Assembly (NCBI RefSeq): GCF_017745095.1
Contig: NZ_JAGHZZ010000002.1
Span: forward strand, 62,001-126,000
Origin: Sporocytophaga sp.
Lineage (GTDB): Bacteria; Bacteroidota; Bacteroidia; Cytophagales; Cytophagaceae
DNA: 64,000 bases
Reading direction: 5' to 3'
In this document: positions 53,413 through 61,394 of the stretch, piece by piece
Position numbering within the stretch: the stretch's first letter is position 1
Layout of the letters: each line of letters starts with the position of its first letter
The notes under the pieces: model-generated
The model's input: only the letters and a program-made list of their open reading frames with translations
The model's database searches: none
Told to the model about the DNA's origin: nothing
Position numbers and translations under genes: made by a program

Positions 53413-54222
53413 ATTGGAATAACCACCGCCAAATAAATTTGCATGAACCAGCAATGGATAGAGATTATAAAGATCTTTCCTTTTATCAAAATATTTCTCC
53501 AGAGGAAAGGTATCTTGGTAAGACTCATAAAATGAGGAATCAAAGCCACCAAACAAAGTCGTAAAAGCAATTTCAATTTCCCTGTTTCCATAATATACTG
53601 CAGGATCTACAAGTACAGGTTCCCCTGAGAATCCTGCCATTACATTGCCACTCCAGAGATCTCCGTGCAGTAATGATGGTTTTTCATGAACTAAAAGGTC
53701 TTTGATTTTCTTAGAAAGTTGTTCAATCAGCTCTATTCCTCTTCTTTCAAGTCTTCCAACTTCTAGTGCACGATGAGCTAGTGGTAAAAGCCTTCTTTCC
53801 ACAAAAAATTCAGGCCAATTGCTGAACCAGCCATTGAGCTGTTCAAGACTACCTATATAGTTGTTATTATCTAATCCGAATGAAGAGGCAGTAACTTTAT
53901 GTATCTCAGCAAGGCGATGCCCCAAACTACTCCAATATTCTTTACATTCTCTTCCCCTTTCAATAAACTCCAGTATCAATAGATTCTTTCCTATGAAAAT
54001 TACTTCAGGAGTCCTGATCTTGTTTGTCTTTGATAATAAACTCAAGCCTTCCGCTTCCTTTTCAAAAAAATCCTCTGGTATACTTTTGTTAATCTTTACA
54101 AAATATGTCTTATTGGAAGTTGTTACTTTATAAGTATTGTTAATACTTCCACCACCGACAGGTATAATTGCATATATTTCTTCCTTAATACCTTCTTTTA
54201 TAAGATTAACAAAATCGTCCAT
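53380..54222 (-). CDS. Fructosamine kinase family protein
   Basis: 280 residues from the ATG at 54220-54222. An open frame extends to 54366 but that part lies inside the tyrosine phosphatase gene and does not match the family, so the shorter start was chosen. The fold is aminoglycoside-phosphotransferase-like: LLHGDLWSGNVMAG is the catalytic loop and LVDPAVYYGNREIEIA the metal-binding aspartate segment. The family phosphorylates ketosamines (protein repair after glycation) or ribulosamines. Seven bp separate it from the phosphatase gene; ketosamine-kinase plus LMW phosphatase neighbours fit a deglycation role, by inference. Confidence 0.88.
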   Translation of the reverse strand: MDDFVNLIKEGIKEEIYAIIPVGGGSINNTYKVTTSNKTYFVKINKSIPEDFFEKEAEGLSLLSKTNKIRTPEVIFIGKNLLILEFIERGRECKEYWSSLGHRLAEIHKVTASSFGLDNNNYIGSLEQLNGWFSNWPEFFVERRLLPLAHRALEVGRLERRGIELIEQLSKKIKDLLVHEKPSLLHGDLWSGNVMAGFSGEPVLVDPAVYYGNREIEIAFTTLFGGFDSSFYESYQDTFPLEKYFDKRKDLYNLYPLLVHANLFGGGYSNSVMTILRRFA

Positions 54223-54229
54223 TCCACTT

Positions 54230-54706
54230 TTAGATTTTTTGCTCTTCTGAAATATAATTGTAAAAATTATTGCAACATCTCCAGAGGATCTCATAAACAT
54301 CATGAAATCCAGACATGCCACCATAATACGGATCAGGAACATCCATAGTACTTTTATCCGAATCAAATGCTCTCATCATAAAGACCTTATCTTGTCTGGA
54401 TTTATCCTTGGTAAGGTTTCTGATATTGTTGTAATTAGAAGTATCCATTGCAAGGATATAATCAAAGTCATCAAAATCTTTAACTGTAATTTGTCTTGCA
54501 CAATGATCCAATATAATTCCTCGTTCTTGAGCTATTGCCCGCATTCGCTCATCCGGCAGAGCACCAATATGATAGGCAGAGGTCCCTGCAGAATCACAAT
54601 AAAACTTATTTGCTACAGCCTTATTTTCAATCACTTTCTTAAAAACACCTTCTGCCATTGGGGAACGACAAATATTTCCCAAACAGACAAATAAAATTTT
54701 CTTCAT
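54230..54706 (-). CDS. Low-molecular-weight protein-tyrosine phosphatase
   Basis: 158 residues from the ATG at 54704-54706 (an upstream TTG adds three residues and is less likely). The P-loop VCLGNICRSPMAEG has Cys8 and Arg14 (CX5R), and VPDPYYGG near residue 125 holds the general acid. In this lineage the family acts on phosphotyrosine proteins or on phosphorylated ketosamine products. It directly precedes the fructosamine-kinase-family gene, 7 bp apart. Confidence 0.92.
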   Translation of the reverse strand: MKKILFVCLGNICRSPMAEGVFKKVIENKAVANKFYCDSAGTSAYHIGALPDERMRAIAQERGIILDHCARQITVKDFDDFDYILAMDTSNYNNIRNLTKDKSRQDKVFMMRAFDSDKSTMDVPDPYYGGMSGFHDVYEILWRCCNNFYNYISEEQKI

Positions 54707-54895
54707 TATCAGCAAATTATAAATATGGTCAAATAAATAATAACACTATTTATCGAATAAATTGAAATTTATTAATAATTTTAGACACTTTTCACTAAAT
54801 TTAGTATGAGAAAATTAATAAAAACTCTTTTTTAAGTTACCTTTTATTAATTTCAGGTATTAAAATTAAAATTCTGTAGGCCTAATATAGAGGTT

Positions 54896-55057
54896 ATGTC
54901 AAATTTGAGATTTCTGTTAAAAATATTTTGTCTCTTTGTGCTTCTGGGTATTTCTATTCTTCACAAAAAAATGGACACCTCACAATTAGCAGATAAAAAA
55001 GTTGAAATGGAAAAGTTAGCCATGACTCAACACTTACTTAAAAAAGTAAAATTTTAA
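54896..55057 (+). CDS. Small membrane protein, 53 residues
   Basis: Frame MSNLRFLLKIFCLFVLLGISI, one membrane helix (about 5-21), then a charged helix (MDTSQLADKKVEMEKL) and the end KKVKF. It is closely followed by a strong terminator, which supports a transcript. AGAGG lies 4 bp before the ATG. No homologue was recognised. Confidence 0.5.
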   Translation: MSNLRFLLKIFCLFVLLGISILHKKMDTSQLADKKVEMEKLAMTQHLLKKVKF

Positions 55058-55086
55058 CATTCATTTAAAATATTTAAAGAATTTTC

Positions 55087-55113
55087 AAAAAACCTCTCTC
55101 GCAGAGGTTTTTT
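55087..55113 (+). terminator. Terminator after the 53-residue protein gene
   Basis: AAACCTCT/AGAGGTTT stem, 5-nt loop, A-run before and T7 after; it can act on both strands. Confidence 0.85.
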
Positions 55114-55247
55114 TATGAATCTTTTTTTAAAGCAATTGGTTACATTTTGTAACGTTTCTGTATTAATATTCAGAATACACTAAATAATTTTATTCATAAC
55201 CTGTTTAATTTCTTCTAGGAAAAGCCCTTTCACCAGGGCTTTTTTTA
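55114..55247 (+). ncRNA. Candidate small RNA ended by a second terminator
   Basis: About 105 bp without a protein frame lie between one terminator and a second (AAAGCCCT/AGGGCTTT stem at 55221-55242, 6-nt loop, T7). A terminator with no gene before it suggests a short transcript. No promoter was fixed, and the second terminator might instead act against readthrough. Weak evidence. Confidence 0.3.
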
Positions 55248-55275
55248 GTTTTATCCCCTTCCTGTTTATCTACCA

Positions 55276-55306
55276 TTTGATTTTTCTTTTAATCCGTCTA
55301 TTTTTG
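55276..55306 (+). promoter_or_regulatory. Consensus promoter of the perR-like gene
   Basis: TTTG at 55276-55279, exact 19-bp spacer, TATTTTTG at 55299-55306: both boxes match the Bacteroidota -33/-7 consensus. Confidence 0.75.
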
Positions 55307-55321
55307 TCTTTCTAAAAATTC

Positions 55322-55346
55322 TTAAATAGGAATTATTCCTATTTAA
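55322..55346. promoter_or_regulatory. Perfect 12-1-12 palindrome, probable PerR-type operator
   Basis: TTAAATAGGAAT, one base, then its exact reverse complement. The 7-1-7 core TAGGAAT-T-ATTCCTA fits the size of PerR/Fur boxes. It starts 16 bp after the -7 box and ends 16 bp before the gene, so a bound repressor would block the start of transcription. Confidence 0.7.
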
Positions 55347-55362
55347 AATACATAGAGGGAAC

Positions 55363-55806
55363 ATGGAAAAAAGTTTTTCTGAAATAAAAGAATTACTAAT
55401 AAGGAAAGGATTAAAAGCCACACATCAAAGAATTGTGATTTATCATCTGCTATTTAATTCTTTTGAGCATCCTACAGCAGAACTTCTTTTTGATAAACTA
55501 AAAATCAATAATCCCAGCATATCTTTAGGCACAGTATACAAGACACTTGATACATTTGTACAAACGGGACTTGCGGAGAAAGTCCTTTCCGAAACTGGCA
55601 GTGACAGGTATGATGCTAATCTAAGTTCACATCATCATATTTATTATACTGATACGAAAGAAATAGTTGACTTTTACGATTCAGAGTTGCAGGATCTGAT
55701 TATTGCTTTTTTAAACAAAAAAAGCATCCCGAATTTAAAAATTAAGGATTTTAAGATCCAGATTCATGGAGAAAAAATCGACATGGTAGAAAATCAAATT
55801 AACTAA
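55363..55806 (+). CDS. perR: PerR-like Fur family peroxide regulator lacking structural cysteines
   Basis: 147 residues. Winged-helix DNA-binding half at 1-80 (GLKATHQRIVIYHLL, SLGTVYKTLDTF as recognition helix) and a dimer half. Residues His36, Asp84, His90, His92 and Asp103 line up, one number lower, with the five metal ligands of Bacillus PerR (His37, Asp85, His91, His93, Asp104); Asp103 favours PerR over Fur. There is no cysteine at all, so the usual Cys4 structural zinc site is absent. It has a strong promoter with a perfect palindrome behind it, pointing to self-repression, and is followed 27 bp later by a peroxiredoxin gene. Confidence 0.85.
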   Translation: MEKSFSEIKELLIRKGLKATHQRIVIYHLLFNSFEHPTAELLFDKLKINNPSISLGTVYKTLDTFVQTGLAEKVLSETGSDRYDANLSSHHHIYYTDTKEIVDFYDSELQDLIIAFLNKKSIPNLKIKDFKIQIHGEKIDMVENQIN

Positions 55807-55833
55807 TATTAACCTAAAACTTTAGAAATAATC

Positions 55834-56463
55834 ATGGCATTAGTAGGAAGAAAAGCTCCTTTATTCAATGCTCCGGCGGTAATTAACGGAGAAGAAATTG
55901 TTGAAAGTTTCAGCCTTCAACAGTATTTGGGAAAAAGAGATGTAATCTTTTTCTTTTATCCAAAAGACTTCACATTTGTATGCCCTACTGAAATCCTTGC
56001 TTTTCAGGAAAAACTGGCAGAATTTGAAAAAAGAAATGTGGCTGTTGTAGGATGTTCTACAGATACTGAAAACTCTCACCTGGCTTGGCTTACAACTCCT
56101 AAGGCTCAAGGTGGTATTCAAGGTGTAACTTATCCGATCGTTGCAGACGTTGCAAAGACAATTTCATTAAACTATGGTGTACTTGCTGGTGAATATGAAT
56201 ATAACGAAGAAGGAATGATGGAATTCAAAGGTATTCCAATTGCTTACAGAGCAACTTTCCTTATTGACAAAAACGGTATAGTAAGACACGAACTAGTAAA
56301 CGATCTTCCACTTGGTAGAAACATAGATGAGGCAATCAGAATCGTTGATGCTCTTCGTCATAACGAAAAATACGGTGAGGTTTGTCCTGCAAACTGGGAA
56401 GAAGGTAAAGATGCAATGAAAGCATCAAGAGAAGGTGTTGCTGATTATTTGGCGAAACATTAA
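55834..56463 (+). CDS. 2-Cys peroxiredoxin
   Basis: 209 residues, typical 2-Cys Prx of the Prx1/AhpC group, cytosolic. The peroxidatic Cys50 is in FYPKDFTFVCPTE and the resolving Cys near residue 184 in YGEVCPANW. It reduces hydrogen peroxide and alkyl peroxides with a thioredoxin-type donor. Cotranscription with the PerR-like gene (27-bp gap, no terminator between) suggests peroxide induction. It is followed by a strong hairpin terminator. The symbol ahpC is often used, but the C-terminal motif is nearer the eukaryote-like Prx. Confidence 0.93.
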   Translation: MALVGRKAPLFNAPAVINGEEIVESFSLQQYLGKRDVIFFFYPKDFTFVCPTEILAFQEKLAEFEKRNVAVVGCSTDTENSHLAWLTTPKAQGGIQGVTYPIVADVAKTISLNYGVLAGEYEYNEEGMMEFKGIPIAYRATFLIDKNGIVRHELVNDLPLGRNIDEAIRIVDALRHNEKYGEVCPANWEEGKDAMKASREGVADYLAKH

Positions 56464-56496
56464 TTTAAGCTGAAAGCTGAAAGCCAAAAGCTTAAA
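56463..56496. repeat. (agctgaa) simple repeat, left arm
   Basis: Degenerate copies of agctgaaagctgaaagcc directly after the peroxiredoxin stop codon. The reverse-oriented counterpart lies at 56583-56640. Confidence 0.6.
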
Positions 56497-56498
56497 GT

Positions 56499-56534
56499 AA
56501 AAAGCCCTGCAAATCCGTATTTGCAGGGCTTTTC
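56499..56534. terminator. Terminator after the peroxiredoxin gene
   Basis: 15-bp perfect stem AAAAGCCCTGCAAAT with its complement and a 4-nt loop (ccgt), T-rich tails on both sides; bidirectional. Confidence 0.9.
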
Positions 56535-56582
56535 GATAAAAACAAATGCTTCTCATTGCTTCATGGTATTCTCAACTTTAAC

Positions 56583-56640
56583 ACTTTTTCAGCTTTACGC
56601 TTTTAGCTTTATGCCTTCCGCTTTAAGCTTTCCGCTTTCT
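56583..56640. repeat. Simple repeat, right arm, forming the C terminus of the MFS gene
   Basis: cagctttacgcttttagctt and related words, the reverse of the left arm. On the minus strand the last codons of the MFS gene (SGKLKAEGIKLKA) are made of this repeat. Confidence 0.6.
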
Positions 56641-57893
56641 TCATCTTCAAGATAATCAAGATCTTTTCCGAAAGTTTCATCAAGGTTATATAAAGCTATT
56701 AAGGATATCACTATTATTATTCCAGTTACTATATAGCTAGTATTAATCAATCCAAATTCCTTTTCTAATAGATAGTCAAACAAAATGGAAATAGGCACCA
56801 GGGAACCTCTGACAAAATTTGGTACTGTAGTAGTAACAGTAGCACGAATATTTGTACCAAACTGTTCTGAAGCCACAGTTACAAAGATTGCCCAGAAACC
56901 TACTGAAAATCCTAAGCTGAAGATAAACATATAAAATGTTGCTACAGATGCATTATATTGTCTTAGATAAAAGACGATAATCACTGTTGATAGCAAGTAA
57001 AAAAAGTAAAACACTTTTTTTCTGCTTTTCAAAGCCTGACTCATCATCCCACTACACAGATCTCCGAAAACTAACCCCCCATAACAAAGCATTACTGCAT
57101 AGCCCTGCTCTATCTTTCCTTGCACTCCTAGTTCTTTTGCAATCAATCCCGCACGTCCAATTAGAATTCCTATGATAAACCATACTGGCAGTCCGATTAA
57201 AATGCAGTTTAAATATTTAATTGCTCTTTCTTTATTTTGAAAAAGCATCATAAACTCTCCTTGCTTCACTTTCTTTTCTGTCAGGCCCTGAAACATTCCC
57301 GATTCAAAAACCCCAATTCGAAGCAAGAGAAGAGAGATACCTAATCCTCCACCGATAAAATATGACAACTCCCATCCTATTTTGCCTACCAGTGCAGCTA
57401 CTACCGCTCCTGTAACACCCACGGAGGCAATTATCATTGTACCATACCCCCTGGTTTCTTTAGGCATTGTTTCTGAAACAAGCGTGATCCCCGCGCCCAA
57501 CTCTCCTGCCAGTCCTAGGCCGGCTAAAAATCGCAGCACCGCATAAGTCTCCATTGGAGAGAAACCTGTGAATTCACTGATCTGGGCCACCATTCCGTTG
57601 GCAAGATTTGCAAGAGAGTAAAGCAATATAGATCCGAAAAGTACAGAAAGACGTCCTTTTTTATCTCCAAGAACTCCCCAGAATATTCCCCCTATCAGCA
57701 TACCGATCATCTGAACATTCAGTAAAAACTGGAAATTTTTCACCGGCTCCCCAGGAATTTTCAAGTCTTCCAAGCTTTTTAGTCCTACTATAAGGAATAA
57801 AACAAGGTCATAAACATCTACAAAATAGCCTAAAGCGGCAACAATGACAGCAAGATTGAGGGCATCTTTATAGCTGACTTTTTCTTTATTCAT
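56595..57893 (-). CDS. MFS transporter, metabolite:proton symporter type
   Basis: 432 residues with 12 helices. The MFS loop 2-3 signature is IFWGVLGDKKGRLSVLFG near residues 70-87 and the mid-membrane FLAGLGLAGELGAGITLVSE near 122-141 resembles sugar or dicarboxylate symporters. The substrate cannot be read. The tail after about residue 415 is hydrophilic and ends with a segment encoded by simple repeats. Divergent from waaA across 109 bp. Confidence 0.85.
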   Translation of the reverse strand: MNKEKVSYKDALNLAVIVAALGYFVDVYDLVLFLIVGLKSLEDLKIPGEPVKNFQFLLNVQMIGMLIGGIFWGVLGDKKGRLSVLFGSILLYSLANLANGMVAQISEFTGFSPMETYAVLRFLAGLGLAGELGAGITLVSETMPKETRGYGTMIIASVGVTGAVVAALVGKIGWELSYFIGGGLGISLLLLRIGVFESGMFQGLTEKKVKQGEFMMLFQNKERAIKYLNCILIGLPVWFIIGILIGRAGLIAKELGVQGKIEQGYAVMLCYGGLVFGDLCSGMMSQALKSRKKVFYFFYLLSTVIIVFYLRQYNASVATFYMFIFSLGFSVGFWAIFVTVASEQFGTNIRATVTTTVPNFVRGSLVPISILFDYLLEKEFGLINTSYIVTGIIIVISLIALYNLDETFGKDLDYLEDEESGKLKAEGIKLKA

Positions 57894-58002
57894 AATAAAC
57901 CTTTATGGTAATTAGATTCGTCTTTTTTCGTTAATTTTAACCTCCTAAAATAAATAAAAAATTTCACTTAGAAGATGACTTTTAGTCATTTTAGTATCCT
58001 CA

Positions 58003-59247
58003 ATGATTATATTCTATAACGCCGGAATTTATCTCTACTATCTGCTCATTTTCATTATTTCACCATTTAATTCCAAAGCTAAATTATGGCTTAGAGGAAG
58101 GAAAAAGTGGAAAGAAAAACTTGCAGTTAAATTTGACAATAATAAAGCTCCGGTAGCCTGGTTTCATTGTGCTTCATTAGGTGAATTTGAGCAGGCCAGA
58201 CCTGTACTTGAAAATTTCAGGGAAAAATTTCCCGAATACAAGATTCTCCTGACCTTCTTTTCTCCAAGTGGTTATGAAATCAGGAAAAATTATCCCAAAG
58301 CTGATTTTATTGAATACCTGCCTCTCGATACTCATGCAAACGCAAAGCTTTTTGTTGAAATTACGAGACCTAAAATTGCTTTTTTTGTTAAATATGAGTT
58401 CTGGCATCATTACATCCAATACCTGAGTGAGTCTGGAATCCCTGTGATCTCATTTTCTACAATTTTCAGAAAGGACCAGCTTTTCTTTAAACCTTATGGG
58501 AAGTTCTATCTGGCAATCCTTAATAGGCTTTCTAAAATTTTTGTCCAGAATAAAGAATCTTTGGATCTGCTTACAGAACATCAAATTAATAACGGTGAAA
58601 TCGCCGGCGATACTCGTTTTGACAGAGTTCTGGAGATTAGAAAATCAATCAAGCCTCTCCCGATTGTTGAATCATTTAAGGATAATTCAAAAGTTTTTAT
58701 TGCTGGAAGTACATGGCCAAAAGATCTGGAAATCTTATTGCCATTAATCAACAAAGGTCTTAAAGACTTAAAATTTATAATAGCACCACATGAAATTCAT
58801 GAGCATGAAATTAATAATTTTATGCAAAGCTGTAAACTTAAAAGTATAAGATATACTAAGGCTGAAGAGGAACACGTAAGTGATTTTCAAGTGCTGATAA
58901 TAGATTGTATAGGTATCTTGTCTGGTGTTTATGCCTATGGTGATTTTGGATATATTGGTGGTGCATTCGGAAAAGGATTGCATAATACGCTTGAAGCAGC
59001 AACCTTTGGATTACCATTATTCTTTGGTCCTAACTATAGAAAGTTTCAGGAAGCAAAGGACCTGATAAGCATTGGAGGAGCTTTTTCAATAACATCTGCT
59101 ACAGAATTTGAAAATGCTTTTCTAAAAGTTATGAATAGCCAAAACATTCATCAGGAAATCATCAATAAAAATAAAAACTATATAGAAGCCAATAAAGGCG
59201 CTACTGATAAAATAATTGGTTATTCAGGTTTATTACTGAACAAATAA
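58003..59247 (+). CDS. waaA: 3-deoxy-D-manno-octulosonic acid (Kdo) transferase
   Basis: 414 residues, GT-B fold, one N-terminal membrane anchor (about 3-21). It adds Kdo from CMP-Kdo to lipid A precursor at the inner face of the inner membrane, an early LPS step. The catalytic Glu61 is in GEFEQARPV, followed by LLTFFSPSGYEI, and the CMP-Kdo site includes IGGAFGKGLHNTLEAATFGLPLFFGPNY near 312-339. The promoter gap contains ATGACT-TTT-AGTCAT at 57974-57988, a possible operator. Confidence 0.93.
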   Translation: MIIFYNAGIYLYYLLIFIISPFNSKAKLWLRGRKKWKEKLAVKFDNNKAPVAWFHCASLGEFEQARPVLENFREKFPEYKILLTFFSPSGYEIRKNYPKADFIEYLPLDTHANAKLFVEITRPKIAFFVKYEFWHHYIQYLSESGIPVISFSTIFRKDQLFFKPYGKFYLAILNRLSKIFVQNKESLDLLTEHQINNGEIAGDTRFDRVLEIRKSIKPLPIVESFKDNSKVFIAGSTWPKDLEILLPLINKGLKDLKFIIAPHEIHEHEINNFMQSCKLKSIRYTKAEEEHVSDFQVLIIDCIGILSGVYAYGDFGYIGGAFGKGLHNTLEAATFGLPLFFGPNYRKFQEAKDLISIGGAFSITSATEFENAFLKVMNSQNIHQEIINKNKNYIEANKGATDKIIGYSGLLLNK

Positions 59248-59296
59248 AAGAGACTTACAAGATTCTCTTATTTAAAGATAAAATCCAGGGCTGAAT

Positions 59297-60220
59297 ATGC
59301 AAGGAATGATAATGAGATCCACAGGATCATGGTATGAAATAATAACGGATCAAAAAGAGATCTTTAAGGGCAGGCTTCCCGGCAAATTCAAACTGAAAAA
59401 CTTCAAAGTAACCAATCCCATTGCTGTGGGGGATTATGTTGATTTTACCATTGAGAATACTGCTGAACGCACTGTTCTCATTGAAAAAATTCATCCAAGA
59501 GAAAATTACATGATCAGAAAGTCTGTCCATAAGACAGGCCATGGTCACATGATTGCAGCAAATATAGACCAGAGTATTCTGGTTGTTACACTTGTACTTC
59601 CAAGAACATCACTGGGATTCATTGACAGATTTCTTGTCTCCTGTGAAGCTTTCAGAATACCGGCCGTTTTGGTCTTCAATAAAATAGACTTATACGATGA
59701 AGCCCTTTATGCTTATCAACAGGATCTTATAAACATATATGAAGGCCTGGGATACAAGTGCATATTGACTTCTGTACAAACAGGCCAAGGTATTGAAGAA
59801 TTCAAAAATATTCTGAAAAATAAAAAAAGTCTTATAAGCGGCCACTCAGGAGTTGGTAAATCTTCCCTTGTCAATTTAATTGCTCCAGACCTCGAACTTA
59901 AAACCGGGGACATATCAGATTTCAGCCTAAAAGGCAAACACACTACTACCTTTGCCGAAATGTTTGAACTGGAACCTGGCACCTACATTATTGATACTCC
60001 AGGAATTAAAGAACTTGGGATCTTTGATATGGAGGAAGAAGAAATCAGCCATTATTTCCCTGAAATGAGAGAACTTCTGGGGCATTGCAGATTTCATAAC
60101 TGCAAGCACTTCAACGAGCCAGGATGCACCATTATTCAACAGGTAGAAAAAGGTGAAATTGCTTTATCCAGGTATGAAAGCTATCTAAGCATGCTTATTA
60201 ATGAAGATACCAGAAGATAA
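59297..60220 (+). CDS. rsgA: Ribosome small subunit-dependent GTPase A
   Basis: 307 residues. Order OB fold (about 1-75), circularly permuted GTPase, zinc domain. G4 NKID at 128-131 precedes G1 GHSGVGKSSL at 182-191, then G3 DTPG at 233-236; the zinc ligands are Cys264, Cys269, His271 and Cys277. It checks late 30S maturation. It follows waaA by 49 bp. The ATG at 59297 fits the OB-fold start; the second Met (residue 4) is an alternative. Confidence 0.95.
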   Translation: MQGMIMRSTGSWYEIITDQKEIFKGRLPGKFKLKNFKVTNPIAVGDYVDFTIENTAERTVLIEKIHPRENYMIRKSVHKTGHGHMIAANIDQSILVVTLVLPRTSLGFIDRFLVSCEAFRIPAVLVFNKIDLYDEALYAYQQDLINIYEGLGYKCILTSVQTGQGIEEFKNILKNKKSLISGHSGVGKSSLVNLIAPDLELKTGDISDFSLKGKHTTTFAEMFELEPGTYIIDTPGIKELGIFDMEEEEISHYFPEMRELLGHCRFHNCKHFNEPGCTIIQQVEKGEIALSRYESYLSMLINEDTRR

Positions 60221-60239
60221 TCAATATTATGAATATGAC

Positions 60240-60274
60240 TTTTTGTTAAAAAGTAAATTACTTTTTAACAAAAA
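60240..60274. terminator. 35-bp near-perfect palindrome, bidirectional terminator overlapping a stop codon
   Basis: Arms of 17 bp starting TTTTTGTTAAAAAGTAA around a single central base. It ends rsgA on the plus strand and the membrane-protein gene on the minus strand, whose stop codon (60258-60260) lies at the centre. Confidence 0.85.
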
Positions 60275-61394
60275 AATAGAGGTTAGCAAATAGAGAAATA
60301 CCGGGGAAAAACAAAAAGCCATAATACCACTTTCTGCTATCCCTGCATTGTTCACGGAATGCATGGAAGCCAGTAAACTCATCAGATATTCCGTTCTCGT
60401 AAATCCTTTTGTATTTAAAATCCTTCCCTTCTCCATTTTTTTGAATTTCAAAATTCAAATGTTCTATAGTTGCTGATTTCTTTTTTAATATCAGATGATA
60501 TGGGAAAAAAAGTATTGCGATGATCGTTGGAGTTACATAGAATTCCGTTCTCATAAACACTATGTTGTGAATATGAAAGATGATAGTCGCCAAGCCAATC
60601 CAATAAAATAAAGGCAAACGGACTGTAGCAGTAAAACTAATGAGCTGCAGATACAATGTAACCAAAAAAAGTATCTGCCAAATAATAGGATAATCATAAG
60701 CCTGGAGCAAAAAACCTAATTGGTTATCCCAGAATCTATATCCTGAAACTGCATTAACTAATGCGGCCTGAGGATGCAACCAGTGAATTACTTGTGAATG
60801 AAAAACAAGCTTTTGAATTAATCCACCTAACTTCCAAATTCCAGATATGGTATATGTGACCATTAATCCAAAAAAGAAAAACCTGATAGCACTTATTTGA
60901 AAACCTAGGTTTGAGGAATCTGTACTTTTAGCTGGAATAAATAAACAAAAGAGATTAGTAAGTATAAAAAAATGTCCTACGTGTGATGCAAAGCCGTAGC
61001 TCCATTTCAGACAAGTGAACCACATTATACAAAATAGCAATATTGCTTTATTCAATATAGAGCTTGAATTTTTAATAGAAAAACCATTAGAAATTAAAGC
61101 AACGATAATAATACTAAAGAAATAAGCCGAGGATGGAAATTCAGGTATGAATAATTTGGAGAAATAATTCATTCGTATGAATAATTCCTTGGGTCTATCC
61201 TGAAGCTGAAAATAAATATAGACCTGGTAGAATAACCAGAAAAATGTAAAAATCCTCAGACATCTATCGGCATAATAGAAATTGAAGGCAAGTTCTTTTT
61301 CTTCCTTGTCACCATAGTGGTGCGAATGTCTCTCTATTCGAAAAAAATCAATAAATCTCGACAACAGGTTTTCTTTCATAATTTTCAAAGTCAT
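60258..61394 (-). CDS. Multipass membrane protein, HTTM-like (tentative), second locus
   Basis: 378 residues, about eight helices; Met6 (61379) is an alternative start. GIWKLGGLIQKL near residue 200 and IIFHIHNIVFMRTEFYV near 288 recall the GxxKL and FHI segments of the protein at 21301-22455, and the length is similar. A basic His-rich N terminus (IERHSHHYGDKEE) precedes the first helix. The family call (HTTM or gamma-carboxylase-like) is by eye and tentative. It overlaps the upstream small gene by 47 bp. Function unknown. Confidence 0.6.
   Translation of the reverse strand: MTLKIMKENLLSRFIDFFRIERHSHHYGDKEEKELAFNFYYADRCLRIFTFFWLFYQVYIYFQLQDRPKELFIRMNYFSKLFIPEFPSSAYFFSIIIVALISNGFSIKNSSSILNKAILLFCIMWFTCLKWSYGFASHVGHFFILTNLFCLFIPAKSTDSSNLGFQISAIRFFFFGLMVTYTISGIWKLGGLIQKLVFHSQVIHWLHPQAALVNAVSGYRFWDNQLGFLLQAYDYPIIWQILFLVTLYLQLISFTATVRLPLFYWIGLATIIFHIHNIVFMRTEFYVTPTIIAILFFPYHLILKKKSATIEHLNFEIQKNGEGKDFKYKRIYENGISDEFTGFHAFREQCRDSRKWYYGFLFFPGISLFANLYFFVKK

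Larger units (their letters stand above)
54707..55362. other. 656-bp region with one small ORF, two terminators and a regulatory palindrome
   Basis: Between the phosphatase and the PerR-like gene. Parts listed separately: a 53-codon frame (54896-55057), terminators at 55087-55113 and 55219-55247, the promoter at 55276-55306 and an operator at 55322-55346. The 100 bp between the two terminators have no protein frame and contain a short GTTAC/GTAAC hairpin. Confidence 0.6.

Noticed and set aside
54223-54366. N-terminal extension of the fructosamine kinase family gene
   Set aside because: It lies inside the phosphatase coding sequence and shows no family similarity; ATG at 54222 fits the family.
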